Assembly (NCBI GenBank): GCA_024734555.1
Contig: JANPWX010000061.1
Location: 2,116,613-2,180,612 of the forward strand
Source of the DNA: Trochalopteron elliotii
Lineage: Eukaryota > Chordata > Aves > Passeriformes > Leiothrichidae
DNA length: 64,000 nucleotides
Direction of reading: 5' to 3'
A program made the translations under genes and the position numbers. Below the pieces are notes generated by a model that saw only the letters and a program-made list of their open reading frames with translations, did no database searches and was not told the origin of the DNA. Each line of letters starts with the position of its first letter. Within the stretch, counting starts at the first letter, position 1. Below, piece by piece: positions 1 through 14,403 of this stretch.

Positions 1-3000
1 CAGCTCTCAGGTTTCATGAGAACAGTGAAGTTAACCCTTTCCTGGAGAGTCAATGAGAGCATTGTGAGGGTATCTGTATTCAACCTGAGTTCCTGAGGGG
101 ACAGCTGGGGGCAACAACTCACGATTTGCTTGATCTGCAGAGCTTGCATCTCATAAGAGCTTTTCTATAAATGTGCCTGTAGTGAAGGTGTTTGGAAAGT
201 GTAGAGAGGCAGAAATGCCCACAAGAGACCTCTGCCTCAGCAGTACCCAAACATTCAGCATTCCTGTTCAGAAAGGCTCTGCCTGACCCCACACAGATGT
301 GCTGTGCAGCAGCACTGCGACTGCCAGACAGAAATGAACACCAGGAAAAATGTCTGATACAGGGCATGTAATTAAACTCTGAAGGCAAAGATTTATTCAT
401 AGAAGGAAAACATGCATCAAAGAATGCCAGCTTACAAGGACACTGTCTCTGGCTGAGAATGATTGAGGCTAAAGCTTGTCCTAGGCAGGGAACTGTATCC
501 TGCTGTATCAAAAATGTTATCTATTATACTCACAGGTGAGTACTATTCAAAACAATGCATTGCACACACTATTGAATTAGGACAGATCTTATTTTTCACT
601 TTCCTGCTTTTCATCATAAATGAAGAAAATTATGAGACAAGTTTTTACATGGCATTGTCGTGGCCAAGGCAGGCAGTGATCTCACTGTCACAGATCACCA
701 CCCAAGGCAATGGGGACACTATTCTTCAGCAGTGTAAGCCGACTTGTGTCCCACAATGACTTCATGCTCACTTTCCCTGCTATAGATACACTTTATGTAC
801 ATAAATCAGAGAGTTTCCTCATTCCATGACAGGGAGCATCATGTCACCACTTTTTCTAAAAGCTGGTAAATTGTAGAGATGCAGTTTCATCCTATTTTAT
901 CTCTGCTTATGTCAGTGAAGAGTATTTTGTCTGATAAACCAGCTTCAAAGTGAGACCTCTAATGTTATCTCCTAGTGCAGTGCTTCATACATACAATCAC
1001 TTACACATATTTTTTTCATTTGATTCATTAGCTATTAAATATACTGGAATAAATGTACTCATTTTCTCCAAAGCTTGAATCAAGCTTTAATTAAAAAAAT
1101 TAAAAATTTTAAAAAATAAAAATCTGCAGTTTTCCATAAACAGATGAACTTGCAAGAGGCCCTTAGAATAATGCTTTGCACAACACTGGTGGCTGATAGC
1201 TGCTGCACAGAGGAGTATTTTTAGTCAAAAGTTGTGACCAGTGCTTTCTATTTCACAGGTTCTAACAAAAACAAAATTATATGATCAAATAGAAGAAGGA
1301 ACTGTGTGTTTAATTCAAGTATAGGAGATTTTATATCCTTATTTAGGGAAAGCCACTGTAAAGTAGACAAAAGCAGATTCAAAAGAGATCAGGCAAATCC
1401 TAGAAATAGAGGTTATTTTGCAGTATAAGTGCATGATTTTAAAGTTGAATGTAAACCTCCAAGTCTCTTAGTAGTTGCAGATGCACTCCTAAAGCAATAA
1501 AGAAGTTGTTCCCAAGTCCAGAGCTAAATGTAATTTTGATATATAAATCTCACTCCTGGGGAAATTGTATGTTTTAATTGTTGTTACATTTGCTTTGGAT
1601 GAGCAGTGGGCAACTGATGCTGAATTTTGTCTTCATATGACACCAATTAGAAGAGAATGGTTTTGGTGACCTAACGAGAATTACTCCCCTGAGTCAATAA
1701 ATACATTTGTTTGTCCTGGTTGGGGGGGGGTAAAAGAAAGTATTTTAATATAATAAACAGAATTTCTGATGTTCGTTCTCTTCATTACTAGAAGATATGA
1801 TGGTGAGAGAGACAATTACTTGTAATGTAATTACTTGTAAACTCTGCTTTTGCAGTGTCCTTAACATTAGAGCATCTGATAACACACATTTCAGTGGATA
1901 TGAAGTCAGCTGAGTGGTACTTGGGTAAAAACAGCCTCTTGAAAAACCATAGTGCATTATAAAAGCAGTAGAGTCAAGGGACACCTACTCAAAAGCAAAG
2001 CTGGAACAATAGGTGTTAAATTTCAGGCTGCCACAAATGGCTTTTATCATCTTCCTTAGAAGTTTAGGGACAAGAACAGAAGTTAAAATGCACAGGAGCA
2101 GAAATTTGCCTATAGTATGACATCAGAGTCTTTCCAAGAGTCACCCAACACACCACGTGTGTTCAAGCCCTTGACTAAAACAAGCCAGTTGTCATCCCAC
2201 AGGACCAATGTCTTTCACAGGCACTGTCACATCAAAGCCACAGTTGGAGCAGCCAGAAAAAAAAATTTGATGTGCATAATTGAAATCCTTCACAAGAAGT
2301 GATCTGGAGATATCTCTGGGAACATTGTCTTTCAGGAAGTTTTTGGTGTGTGAATTCATGTGCTTACAGAATTTTCATGACTTTCATTATGGTTTAATTT
2401 TACTCTGCAGAAAAGCAAAGAGATCAGTGTGAACTTTTGGCTTGTTCTTCAGTTATTGGGATTTTGCTTGATCTTTATGCAAAGTGGAAGCTCTGAGATT
2501 TGATGCCAATGATGCTGATGTAAGGTCTTAAATTACTTGGATTCAAACCATGGCTACTCACATTCTCTGTGTGATTCTAGGCAAGTTTTTTAATTCTGTA
2601 TCTCAACCAATAGTCATGGTGCTGGCTGGCTGACTACTGAGGGATTTTCAAGCAGAATCAGATATTCAGCTGGTCTTTAAAGCAGTTTCACTGGAGTAAG
2701 AACAGTCTTCATCACATGAGGATATGGCTCTGTGTTATTAACCCTGTGCTAGGACAGTGATTAAAATGCCTTGCTTTGAAGTGGCAGTAAAATATCACCC
2801 AGCGACATAGAAACGCATCTAAAATGATTCTAAGTGCACTCACCTTTCCTTTTCCTTTTTTCTTCTTTGCATTCAAATCTCTGAATGTGCTCATCAGATG
2901 CTACCCTTTAAAGTGGCTTTGTACTAGTTGACAGTAGAATTCCACTTTTAAAAAAAGCTTTCCTAAATGGAAGTGCTGGCATTTTTCTGATACCACTGGT

Positions 3001-6000
3001 GATGTGGAAATTGGAGCTGTTTTCTGCTCTCTCTCATCCCCTCGGTATTCTAGTTATACAAGAGCTAATTTGTGTGGAAATGAGAGAACTGATAGTCTAG
3101 CCAGCTCATTAGGTGCAATTAAAAGAAAACATCCCTCAGGGTCAATGAAAATCACTACCAGAGAAAGAATTGTTCATGTTAGAGGGCTGTCTTCCCTTAA
3201 GCACAATAATATTGTATTGGTGTGTATTTTTCATGCGCTTCTTATGGCTCTGCATGAAACAACACTCACTTTCTTGGAAAGGTTGTTTGAAGTTGGCTCT
3301 CTGTCTTTTCTTTTAAGTAGAAGTTAACTGCCACGGATTGGCAAGCTACATCGAGAAAGCTGATTTTCCGAAATCACTCATGTAATTTGGTAATTCAAGA
3401 TTTTTGTTAAACTTTTCTTTTTCATGAAAATTTCTGTTACAGAAAATAGAATATTAAAGAGTACAGTATAATAGCTGGGTGAAGTTAATGACTGTGTACA
3501 CTTACTGAAAGATAAAATTTTGCAGTATAGATTGTATTGCAAAATATCCGATGTAATGATTGCTGAAATCATTCATCTGAAATGATCCTTCAAAACAAAA
3601 TTATGGAAACTGTGCTGAGATTAGTTCTATTGAGACTTTCTTGTCTTCCAGCACAGGAGCATTTTGGAGCAGTGAATATTTCTGGATATGCAGATCAATC
3701 TGCTGCAGCCATCCTTGAAACTCTGATGTGTGCCACAAATGGCTGCTTATCTCTCCATTTTCTCAGATATTTAAAAACACAACACTCATGCATTTTCATT
3801 ATTACACTCAATATTGACTGGTTTGTTATTATGTGCTATCAGGTGTTGATATTCTATCAGTTTCTGTTGAATGGGCTGCAGCCTTTTCTTCAGGGAGACC
3901 CTTTAGAATTTAGCAGATCTCAGCATTAGTAAAACATTTCTAATGTTCATCTTAAATGTTTCTTTTGTTCTCTTTCACACTACTGCCTCAAAATTGTCTT
4001 CTTGGACCTCTCTCAGTGATGTCCAGAGATCTCTGGAAAAAGTCCCAACTTTTTCTTTTGTCTTTTTTTTCAATCATAGAAGATGATACTATTCTCTTAT
4101 GATTAAAGATAATAATAAAGAGCATGATTCTAATTTCAAATTCTCCCCTCTTTCATGTTGTAATGCAGTATTTCACACAAAAAATGATAGGTAACTTTGA
4201 AGAACTGAAAATAAGTGCTGTGATACATTAAATACTTCAGTATAATTACTATCTGAAACCTACAGGCAAACCTAATTGATCAGTTTCTTCTTTGCAATAA
4301 AAGACTGACACTTTCCAGAACATCAAGATGACTTAATTTGGTGTGCAATAAAGAAAAACATTTGCAAATGACAGATTTAATTTTTTTCCTATTGATCAAC
4401 GTTGCAATTACTAGAGCAATTAACTTTTTGATCTCCATGAGGGTGCAAGTGAAATCTAAAAAAGTTAAAAATGACAGGGAGTTATTTTTTTGCAATAAAA
4501 TGGATCAGCAGTAGTTGTCAGGAAATTTAGCAGTGAATCATGTTCTGATACACAGGCAGTAATCATTGTCTTTCCAAAATGTATGGGTGCCAAGTACAGG
4601 AAATAGTATCTCCAGATGCTATCTTACCATTTTTGGTGTTTTTCTATTAAAACTGAACAAATTGGCCTTCAGATTCTTAACTTTTTATTCAGGTAAATCA
4701 GTTAACAGAATTTCACACAGCTGATGTGTGGTCTGACCTTGGTTTGCATACATCAGTATCACAGTGCAAAATCTAAGTTCTATGATTAATATTTTATAAG
4801 GCCAAATATGTGTTGTACACAGGTGCTACATAAGTTTACAAAAAAGCAGCTTTAAAGGAATAATGAAATGAAAACAGAATGCTTTTCCCTGTATGTTGTC
4901 TAAGGTAAAGTAATTTGAATTTAATATTCTGTTCTGCTTGTGAGCAGGAGGTTTAGTTCCACTGGCTCTGGTTATCACAGATTTTCTCCTTCCAATCCTG
5001 AATGAGGGTTATCACAGAAACACTGAAACTAAAAAAAAAAAGAGAAAAAAACCCTTTTAACATAAATATGAATTATGTCAAGGATGTCCATTATCATCAT
5101 TATCTTAAGTAGCTCTAAATCAGTGATTTTCAGAGTGGGGAAGAAATGTCAGCAGCATGCCTCATCCTGCTACTTACACTGTAATTATAGATTAGGAGTA
5201 ACAGTGTTACCCACCTTTCTTCATGCCATGATGCCCAGCAGGACTGTCCATTATTAACCTAGGTTCTAGAATAATAAACATTAAGCTAATAGGATGGGGG
5301 TGGGAGCAGAAAGAGAACTAACTGTACAAATTCTTTTTGGAGACCTAGGGAAAGAGATGACCCAAGCATGGTAAAAATCATATGGATCTTATATGACTTT
5401 ATGAGTGACACAACTTTCTATTACCTCCCAGCAGCCGGGGGAATTTTCTGATTTTCTGATTCTGAGCCGGTCAGAATCCCTGAAAAATAAGAATGTTTGT
5501 CTGATTATCATATTGAATTTATTTGGAAATATAATGGTGACAAATTTTCTGATACCTTGATCACTTTTTTTATACCTTATCTACATCTCACATGAAATTC
5601 TTTTTGAAACTAACAAAATTTAGCACTTCTTGAGAAGGTTATTTAAAAGGTTGGGATAGAAAATGAGGACTACTATATTCTAATACAAGTACAGACTGTA
5701 TCTAGAAAGGCAAAATAGTTGTTGAGACTGGAATGTGGTATTTTATGCTGTGTCAGTGAACTGATTTGGTTTTTAAAATGTTTCTTTAAATTCAGGGTTT
5801 TTATTTGTAACCAAATCCAGTTCATGTCATGGATACAAACCAAATATTTTGGCCCAAGAACAAATCAGTCAGGAGTCAAATGAGAGGGAAAATTGAAATT
5901 GATTAAAATTATTTATTTTTCTCTAAAAAATTATTACAGTACTAAAGTATAACTGGAAGCTTTATAACTTTGAGAACTCATGCTACACCACATTAAGAGC

Positions 6001-9000
6001 CTTTAAAGTCTTAAATAAATGAGAATGAGAAAGAGGAGAAAAAGATGGGTAAACAGCAGCAGTAAAATTAAAAGCAATTTAGCTACAACAATTCAATAAA
6101 TTACTGGCAAAATGGGAGATACAGATCTCACAATCACAAATGAGCCATTCATTAAACCAGACTGTATTTCAATCTTGATTTTTAAGTAAAACTCGGACCT
6201 GAGTTGTTTGTTGCTCCCAAACCTGCGCCTGTGTTCATTTCTGGGATTATTTTGGTTGAGCTGCCTCAGCTTTATCTGTAAGTAGTTTCTGAAATAAATG
6301 CCATTTTTCACAAATAGAGATAATGAAAGAAATAAAGATATTCCTTGAGCTGCTGGCGCTGGTATTCAAAGCAATGGGACGGGAGATGTATATAATGTAT
6401 AAGGTCTTTGAATTGAAATGACTCCCCAGTTGCTTAAATCTTTCTGGAAACAGTCCCATGTGTGAAAGAGATCAGTTATAATCTAAATGCTAAGGAATGG
6501 TTTCTATAGACAAAACCCCCCATTTTTTATTGAGTAACTATGATGCTAAAGAGTAAAATTCCTTAGTATTTACTGGGTAGCTACTGTGCCTTCTATGTGA
6601 CTGTTTCTGTACTGCTAAGCTTTGCATATTTTAGTGAGGTTACAACGAGAAACAAACAGTACAATAATAGTAATAGGAACATTTTGTTTTTCTATGATAT
6701 TCTGTATATTTTTTTTTCTGTGGGATTTTGTGTTTGGGCTGAAACTGCAACAGGGCATTATCAGAACTACCATTATTAAAATGTTTTCAAGTGTTCGGCT
6801 CTCAAGAGATGAATGAACCAGTTTCAGGAAAACACTGAAACAAAGCAAGGAAAACTCATATGGAAAGCATTGCTGGAGACTCAGCATATGTCTTTGACAA
6901 AAGGTGTTTTGATTTGGTACAGTGTGTGTTAGCTCTACTTAGAGAAATTTATTGCTCTCATGTAATGAGAGCTCCTTGGGAGCACAGGTTTAGTAATTGA
7001 GCCATAAAAGATCAAAGCACGACAAAACCCAAACCCTGTTACATTTTGTTTCCTTTGTGACTTTCAGGTGACTGCCTCAGTAGTAACTGTGTTTTCCTTT
7101 CCTAACCTGAAATAGTTTCTCAAAGATAAATCATCACAGGACCATTCCCTGCATCCGCTTCAAAACCAGCAAAGATGCTTTGATCACATCCACGTTCGAT
7201 TAAGGTTTTTGCATAACAATGAATAATATGAAATCTTTGCTGGAAAATTGAAATCTGAGGCTTTTAGGTCTGTTGCCAAAAAAAGCCTGGCATTCACCTA
7301 TCTGGGGAATCATCTTGTGTTGGATATGTGCAGTCACAGGGCAAATGGTGGTCTATACATGAATGATTTTTCAGACAGTTTCAACATAATAGAGGTAAAA
7401 GACTGAGTGGCTTGAGGGAGGAGCTGTTGGTGCACGAGCAGACTTTTCAACTATGTGACTTTCATCAAGATACTAAAATGTTTGTCCTATAGATGCTTAT
7501 TAAATGCTTAGAGATACTTGCATTCTTAGAAAAGGACTCATTCTTAGAAAAGAACTCATTTTGGATTGCATTTTGCAAAAATGTGGATACTTGAGAAGAA
7601 ACTCTTAAAAGGGAAGAGGTTGTTTGTTTTGTAGTTGTATTCTCATCTGATAGTATCAGTCATGTCTTGTTGAAATAGACTCTGAGTGGAAACAAGTATT
7701 TGGTAGATTTTTTCACACGTTGATCTAAAAAAAGTTCTATGATTTTTATTCTGACTGGCTGTTTCTTCACTGTATGATGTAGAGGATCACTTTACTTTTG
7801 AATCTATTCATGGGAGGAGAATCTGCTTTTGCTACCTATCCCATAAGAAAAAAATTCTGAAGTTGTTTTCTTCTATTCATTATGAATTAAGAAACAAGTT
7901 AACTACATATTCCTTATAATTACAATAAATATTATTTTTGTACCAGGGCTTCCCCGTGTAGGATGTAATTCTACTTTCTTTGTTTCTTGCCCTTCATTTG
8001 GTTATATTGTTTGTCTTATTATCAAAACAGTTCAATTGTAAGTGGAGGAGTCCTAGAACTTGCAAGCTCTGTTGAAGAGAAATTGCTGTGCTTTAATACA
8101 ACAAGTGATAACAAGCAGTGCTTGACCTGTGTGTACAGAGAACAAGCTGGGGCAGCAAAGTGGTAGCAAGAACTGCAAATTATTGACTTTTTCCTGTTCC
8201 TTTGTCTTTTCTTTTTATTAATGCATTGATCTCCATACAGGGAGATGTTCTGTTGCTGCTGTATTGAAGGCAAATTACTTAAAGAAGTGAAGCTCTCCAG
8301 TTTGAGTCAGTGTTTTCCTTTTTTCTGTTTTTAGTTAGTCATTGCAAACAAAGATAGTGGTGGTAGCAGGTGGTTATGGCAATGGAAACCACAATTTCTC
8401 TTGTTCCTTTGTACCTATGCCAGGATCAATCTGGTACTATCAAGAATCTCATAAAAATATTTGCTCTGGGAGATTAACAGTGAGAAAATATTAGGGTGAA
8501 TTTTAAGCAGTGAAGAAGCTACTGAAAACCCTAAAATTAGGCTTAGTAGAACTGGAGATATTTTCTGACTTAATCTATTTCTGCAGCTTATTTCCACAAA
8601 ACTTTGTTTGATAACACTCTTCACTTCTCTTCCCCCACCTCCAGTGTTAGCTCTATTATAGAACACAGATGCATGCTCTAATAAATAGACAAAATTGATG
8701 CATGGATATATTTCCTTTCTTATGTAACCTGGCTCTCATATAATGCTTCTTTATCACTAAGTTGGTTTTTTTACTCCACACAATTTTTGTTCCATGTCAT
8801 TTGCTCACTTCTAGTTGTATATATAAACTGGACAGAATTTAATACACAATCAAGTATTTTGTGTTTATTAAAAGCATTTCAACCAATCAATTGAAATTTT
8901 CAAGGTTAGGAGCAGTTGAGCAAAGTCTTTATGCTACTCACTGATCTAGGAGTAGGAAGTGTCCTTGAGAATTTACAATATGATTTCATGGAAGATTAGG

Positions 9001-12000
9001 AAAAGGCTTGGTATCTGAATGCATCACATCCTCTATAAATTTAATGCAGATATAACAGTCTCTATCTTATTACTATAATTTTCCTTAATAGAATATTTAA
9101 TTTAGTTATCCAAATAGTACAGTACAAAATTAGGAAGCTTAAATTATCTTCATTGTGTCAAAAGAAACCAAAATGCAGAAAGTGTCTGTCTTAACCTACA
9201 CAAAAAAGTTATGATCTCAGTTAATAACTCTGTGATGCCACCCTAAGTACCACAATAATGATTTATTCACTGCATTATCTATCATCTTGAAACAGAATAC
9301 AATAATTCATTCTCTTGCCTTTTGTTTTGAAGTAAACACTTTTCCATTAAAACAAAAGAGGAACTTTCCATTGATCATGAATTATGGTCGTTGGAGGAAG
9401 CTTTAAAAAATTATTCTTCTAACTGTGGGCAGTGAGATGGCTGCTGCTGTTTTCATGCAGCATTAATACAGGTTTATTTCAGTCTAGGCAGAACTCGGGG
9501 TTACACCAGCTAAACAATTTGGCACAAATTTGTGCTACCCGTTTGTCCTAGTTTCAAATGATTTGCTTCAAATAGTTACTAAATAACTGATAACCACTTT
9601 AGAAAATTATTTTTTCAGTGTTTTTTCCCACCCAATAAACTCAAAGGCATATCAATTTGTACTCATTATACTGCATTTCTCTGGTACCGTCAGAAAGTTA
9701 CTTAAACACTTAAACATGTCAAGTTATACCAGCATTGTGGTATCTAAAAAGTTTTTCAAAAGATGTACCCTAATAGATTGTCATTCAATCTTTGATTAAA
9801 ACTCTACAGCAGATATTCTTTTCCTGAGCTTACCAGTACATAACAAACTTCTAATGCAAATTTTCCCGAGCTCTGTCACCATCAGCTGCTCCCAGTTCCA
9901 CATTATCTCAAAGGGTTTTGTATGGAACAAGAAACATCTCAAAACCAGCAGTTACAGGGCCTCCTCTGGGGGTTGTTTCAGAATAAGCCAAGGAAGGAAG
10001 AGAACTGGTCAGCTCCTGGGCTGAGCCCTTAGGAACTGGCCTCCTTCAATCTGAGCATTACCTAATAAAGTCAAGGAACATGGAAGGGTAAAAAAAAATT
10101 GAGCAATAATGAAGCAATTGTGCATCTCAAGAACTCATGCTATCAAAAAAAAAAAAATTCTGGGGAGATGAATTAATGAATAATTCTGTAACAGCTGTAA
10201 TTTCATCCATCACATAGATAGTCTAATTATACAGGATAATAAAAATTAAAGGTTTATCAATATTTCCTATGAAATGAATTGGACAAAAATGAGGAGTACT
10301 ATGAAAACAGGGTGGTTCTCCCCCTCCATCATCTTCACAGACAGAAGAGTTCTATTCCTTAGAACTGCAAATCTAACACCTTTTAGTATTGTTTTCATTG
10401 CTGTTTCAAAACACGATATGAAAATAGACAGTTCCATCTCTTTCCTCTTGTAGATTGTATTTATCACAAAATTAGATGGTCTTTTTTTTGTAGCACATGC
10501 CAAGTAATTTTATAAAAACACTAACTCATCTTTCTCCCAGTGAATTATATAAATGGCTCAAGCATTCTCTTTGAAGAGATTACATTCTCAGAGTAAAAGC
10601 ACTAATATTCAAACATGCTGAGAAGGAATATGAAAGAGATCATTTGTATTTATTATTCTTTATGTGAAATTAAAACGAGCAAACGCAGCAAAAGCAGCCA
10701 GCTTAGTGAGTGTCATGTAATTAGGAAATGCTTGGTGAATGAATGCAGATACAGACATATTTATTTCCATTATATTTTGATCAAACTGTTCTGATGGTGA
10801 GCTCTGCACATACACAGAATTTGTTTTATCCTCAGTCTTTTCCATGTGACATTATTAGTATTTTATTAGTAAATAGCCCTTACATTTTAGTACCTGTCTG
10901 GGTCTCATTGTGGCATTTTTGCCTTTATTTCCACAGTACTATTTCTACATAAATATCAGCATCAAGGCACATCTCATTAGCATAAAGCTACATTGATTTT
11001 TCAGATTTGGGATAATGTGTGGGCTGATTGAGTTTAGTGGCATTTTAACAGTTTGGTTCTGTGATATGTCTTCCATCTAATGGAAACAAAATGACTGTTA
11101 TGCTCCACCTCAAAATGCTGGAGGCTGATAATCTTTCCTGGTTGTAATACCGTTTAGGGATTCATTACATATATCTCAAGATACCCACCAGTTTTTAAGA
11201 AGTGGGATGTTAAGACTGTGGAATCAAACTTGCAATTTGATTTGAAGAAAAGAAGGTGTTGGCAATTCCCTTGCTACTGCAGATATCATTACTACTCTTC
11301 CCTGCATTTCTTTGTAGATACTCAAAAGACACAGGAAAAATACCCTCAAATTAAATAGGAGAATTACACTGGGTGTAAAACCAGGTTGGTAACAGTTTTC
11401 AGTAAACTGGTGGCCAGACTGAAAATAATTACATTATGCCACTGGTTTCCATCAGGAAAACAGAGTGAGCACACATTGAGTAAGATTTTATGAAGAAAAT
11501 AAATTAATAAAGCTCTTAGGACTCTGTACTTTGCATGTACAAAACCAACCTGGATTTTTTTTCTTGGTTTTGTTTATTCATATGTTCATACATTATTAAA
11601 TGCTGGGACTAACAAGAATTGATGAATCTTGTCATGCTTTTCAGAGCCTGAGTTATGGGAAGTGACATGACTGAGAGTTATATTTGTTTTATGTGGCCTA
11701 CAGGCTTTATGAAGAATGCCATAATATATTTCCCTCACATCTCTATAATATGACTGTAAGCAAATACTAGTTATGAATGTGGTCACTGTGAGGAGAATTT
11801 GTATGGAGGCTGTGCATGAAGTGTTATTGATTGCTGCTAGAGCTGAAAGTGAGTAGCAAGCATGGTAAATAAATCAGGAATTCATTATACCAGTGCATTA
11901 CTGCCAGAAACACTTGCTTGAATTTTTTTTGTTTTTTTGAACATATGATTTTTGCCATCAAGATATTTCTCTTATTGCTTATATGGCGTTTTCCACTCCT

Positions 12001-13960
12001 TCACCCTTGGGAGCAGCTGCAGAGTTCCCAGGGCAAGGCTTCATCTTCTGACCAGGAACAAACCAGAGAACAGAGGCCCATGACTCTGAGCAAATTTTCT
12101 AGGTCTGGGGAAGGGGTGGTACCAGAAGGAGAAATAGGAATGAATTTCTTCTGTCCTTCCAGAGTCTTCCTTCAGCCCTGCTCATTAAAGCAGGCGAAAC
12201 CAAGACACAGAAATGAGTCATCTCTCACACTGTCTAGTAAAGCTGTCCACACTGGCTCTGTTCTTTAAAAGGCTCCTCAGGTCCTGAGTATCAACCTCCT
12301 TTCTACTTTTATGTTCTGTTTTCTTAAAATTTTTCTCTCAGTCTCAGTCCCATATTTGTTCTTGTGCTGTAGGATACAAAGTAATAAAAAGGTTTAAGTT
12401 GGGAGCTTAAGACTTGCTTTCTCAATTTTTTAGGAATTATTGCTTTTCTGTGTGTAATTCAAAACTCTTGTTCCCAGGTGGTCTTAAAAAGTCTGTGAAG
12501 ATTGTTTTCTTTCCTTGATGCAATGCTATTTTTTTCTAACCTGTCTCAAACCATGAGGTAGAGCCCTTGACTCAGCTCTAGTGAATTTTACTTAGCACCC
12601 AGAGCAACTGTCAGCAGTGGTCAAGAAAGCTGCTTTGGCATTCCCTGCTGGCATCTTCATCCTGTCTCCTGCTTCATACACTTACCAGCTTGGACCTACC
12701 CCCTCACACACTAACCTTCATTTTTTTTCAACTTTTCGCTAAAGATTTTCCTCAGCTTTTAGCTTCTCTACATGCTGCTTTCTTCAAGGGCTCTCCTTTA
12801 TGCTACTCCTTCACCCAAAGGATTCATTGGATTTCTCACCCGATCCTTCAGCCCTTTTTGCCCAGTGAATCAGCTGGCATACTCTTTTTGTCTGTTATGT
12901 ACCAGATTTTGTGAACAACTCAGTGTTTCCCGTCCAAACACAGTGGTGCTACCTCAGTTCCTTCTGCTCAAACCATTCTGCCCACTGCAAACTCTTCTGG
13001 ACTCTGCTGAGGAAACCCAAACCCTTCAGTTCTTCTCACTGACATACCTCTGTGCCTTACCCAAATTCTGCTTCTGGAAGTAAAGCACAGCTTCCCACCA
13101 AAATCTTCTCAACAATCTGAAAATACGTCTATTTTTGAATATGGATATAAAGCCTTTGTTCAAGAGCAAGGAACCCATGAGTGTTATCTTTTTTGCAGAC
13201 TGGACAAGAGGGTGTAGGGTAAAAACAGAATTGAGTGAGCAATGCAATTGTCTCCTTCATATCATCTCCAGTATTTTGGGGATCATCCTGCATAGGCAGG
13301 AGCAATAATCAAGCCCAGGGGCTCTGTTAAAAATGGAGGAAGCAATAAGTGCTACAGCGATTTTAAATATGTAGCTCAAGAACTGGATGAAATTCATTCT
13401 ACTGAATCGTTTTTAACTACCTCCACTAATCTGCTTCTAATCAGAGCTGGCCTGCATCAGGATGTGCTTGAATACTATGAACAACCAGAGCACGTTTTGA
13501 GAATTCCACCATAGTGGAGCCAAACTGACTGCAACTGCGAACATAATGAGTTGTTATTAGAGCCCTAAGAAATGTATGAAACCCAATCATCAGGGCACTT
13601 GTCTCATTAACACCAGTTGTTTATCAGGCAGTGCAGGGCTGCAGTGCGCTGTGCTAAGTGGTGTCACCTGAGACGTGTTTGCTTGTGCTGTGGCATGGTC
13701 GGGGCAGGGTTGTGCTGACTGGGGTGCTGATGTCTTGTCAGGTGAGCTAATTATGGCTCAGACACTCGGGTGGAAGTGGTAACACCAGGGTAAGTCACAC
13801 TGAGACATACCGAGCGCAGAGTGACTGCAATTGTCTTTGCTCTCTTATTCCGTGTAAAAGCTCTTTTCCACAGGTTTCAAGACAGGTTCTATGCTGATAC
13901 TTGAAACCTTGATTCTTTGAAAAGTAACTCTTAATCCCTTGAGAGAGCGGCCTCTGCCTT
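1..13960. other. AT-rich intergenic DNA, no gene recognised
   Basis: No frame shows a recognisable domain, and no ORF exceeds about 130 codons. Contents are short homopolymer runs (for example G8 near 1722, A13 near 10145, T runs near 6709 and 11926) and a perfect-looking short duplication at 7521. Two segments with more mixed composition (about 6180-6380 and 10640-10770) look less like random decay but carry no coding signal. The most likely identity is the upstream flank of TFPI. Confidence 0.6.
7521..7556 (+). repeat. 18-bp tandem duplication
   Basis: CATTCTTAGAAAAGGACT at 7521-7538 is followed directly by a copy with one A/G difference (7539-7556). It is a recent local duplication with no evident function. 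Confidence 0.85.
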
Positions 13961-13963
13961 CCT

Positions 13964-14024
13964 TTGTTGTTGTTGTTTTGTTTGGGGTTTTTTTTTCCTT
14001 TTTTTCTTTTTTTTTTTCCTTATT
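13964..14024 (+). repeat. Pyrimidine/T-rich low-complexity tract beside the 14-kb CpG segment
   Basis: A GTT-repeat stretch runs into long T runs broken by C and G, ending just where the CpG-rich segment starts. It may be a retroposon tail read in reverse or a nucleosome-disfavouring tract next to a promoter. I see no element body attached. Confidence 0.7.
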
Positions 14025-14216
14025 CCCTGTGATTCGAGGCCCATTGCACCCTACAGGCAAGGCAGTGCCGCTGTGCCCGGGGTTGTGGGCTGTGGAGCCG
14101 CAGCCGCTCCTGGCTCCCTCAGGGACGGGATCTGCCCCATCCTTCTCTAGAGAAGGCAGGGCAGTGCTGGGCCGGCCGGAGCCGGGGCTGCTCTCCCGCC
14201 TGGGCAAACTGCAGCC

Positions 14217-14240
14217 ATTAATTGCAGTAATTAATTGCAG
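14217..14240 (+). repeat. Two adjacent ATTAATTGCAG units (13-bp spacing) upstream of the TATA-like box
   Basis: ATTAATTGCAG occurs at 14217-14227 and again at 14230-14240. Each copy carries a TTAATT homeodomain-type core. They lie about 55-75 bases upstream of the initiator at 14294, where tandem factor sites would be expected. Confidence 0.6.
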
Positions 14241-14349
14241 GTGAGAGGCGCACGGGGTTTATATGAGGCAGGAGTGGCCGGGGTGTTCCCCTCAGTCCTA
14301 CAGCCGGCTCCAGTCAGGAGTTCTGTGGGAGCTTGCTGCGCTTATCTTC

Positions 14350-14403
14350 GGATAAAAAGGTATGGTTTGTAATTTAACTCCCGATAAAAAGGTTTGGTTT
14401 GTG
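14350..14403 (+). repeat. Duplicated GATAAAAAGGT(A/T)TGGTTTGT motif, 32-bp spacing
   Basis: The 20-base motif beginning GATAAAAAGG occurs at 14351 and 14383 with a single A/T difference. Each copy holds a GATA core followed by an AAAAAG/GT donor-like junction, so the duplication repeats a potential splice donor. Confidence 0.7.

Noticed and set aside
11918..12268. A 116-codon ORF beginning with a hydrophobic, membrane-like segment
   Set aside because: The hydrophobic start is produced by T-rich DNA. The remainder has no recognisable features and there is no promoter or splice context.
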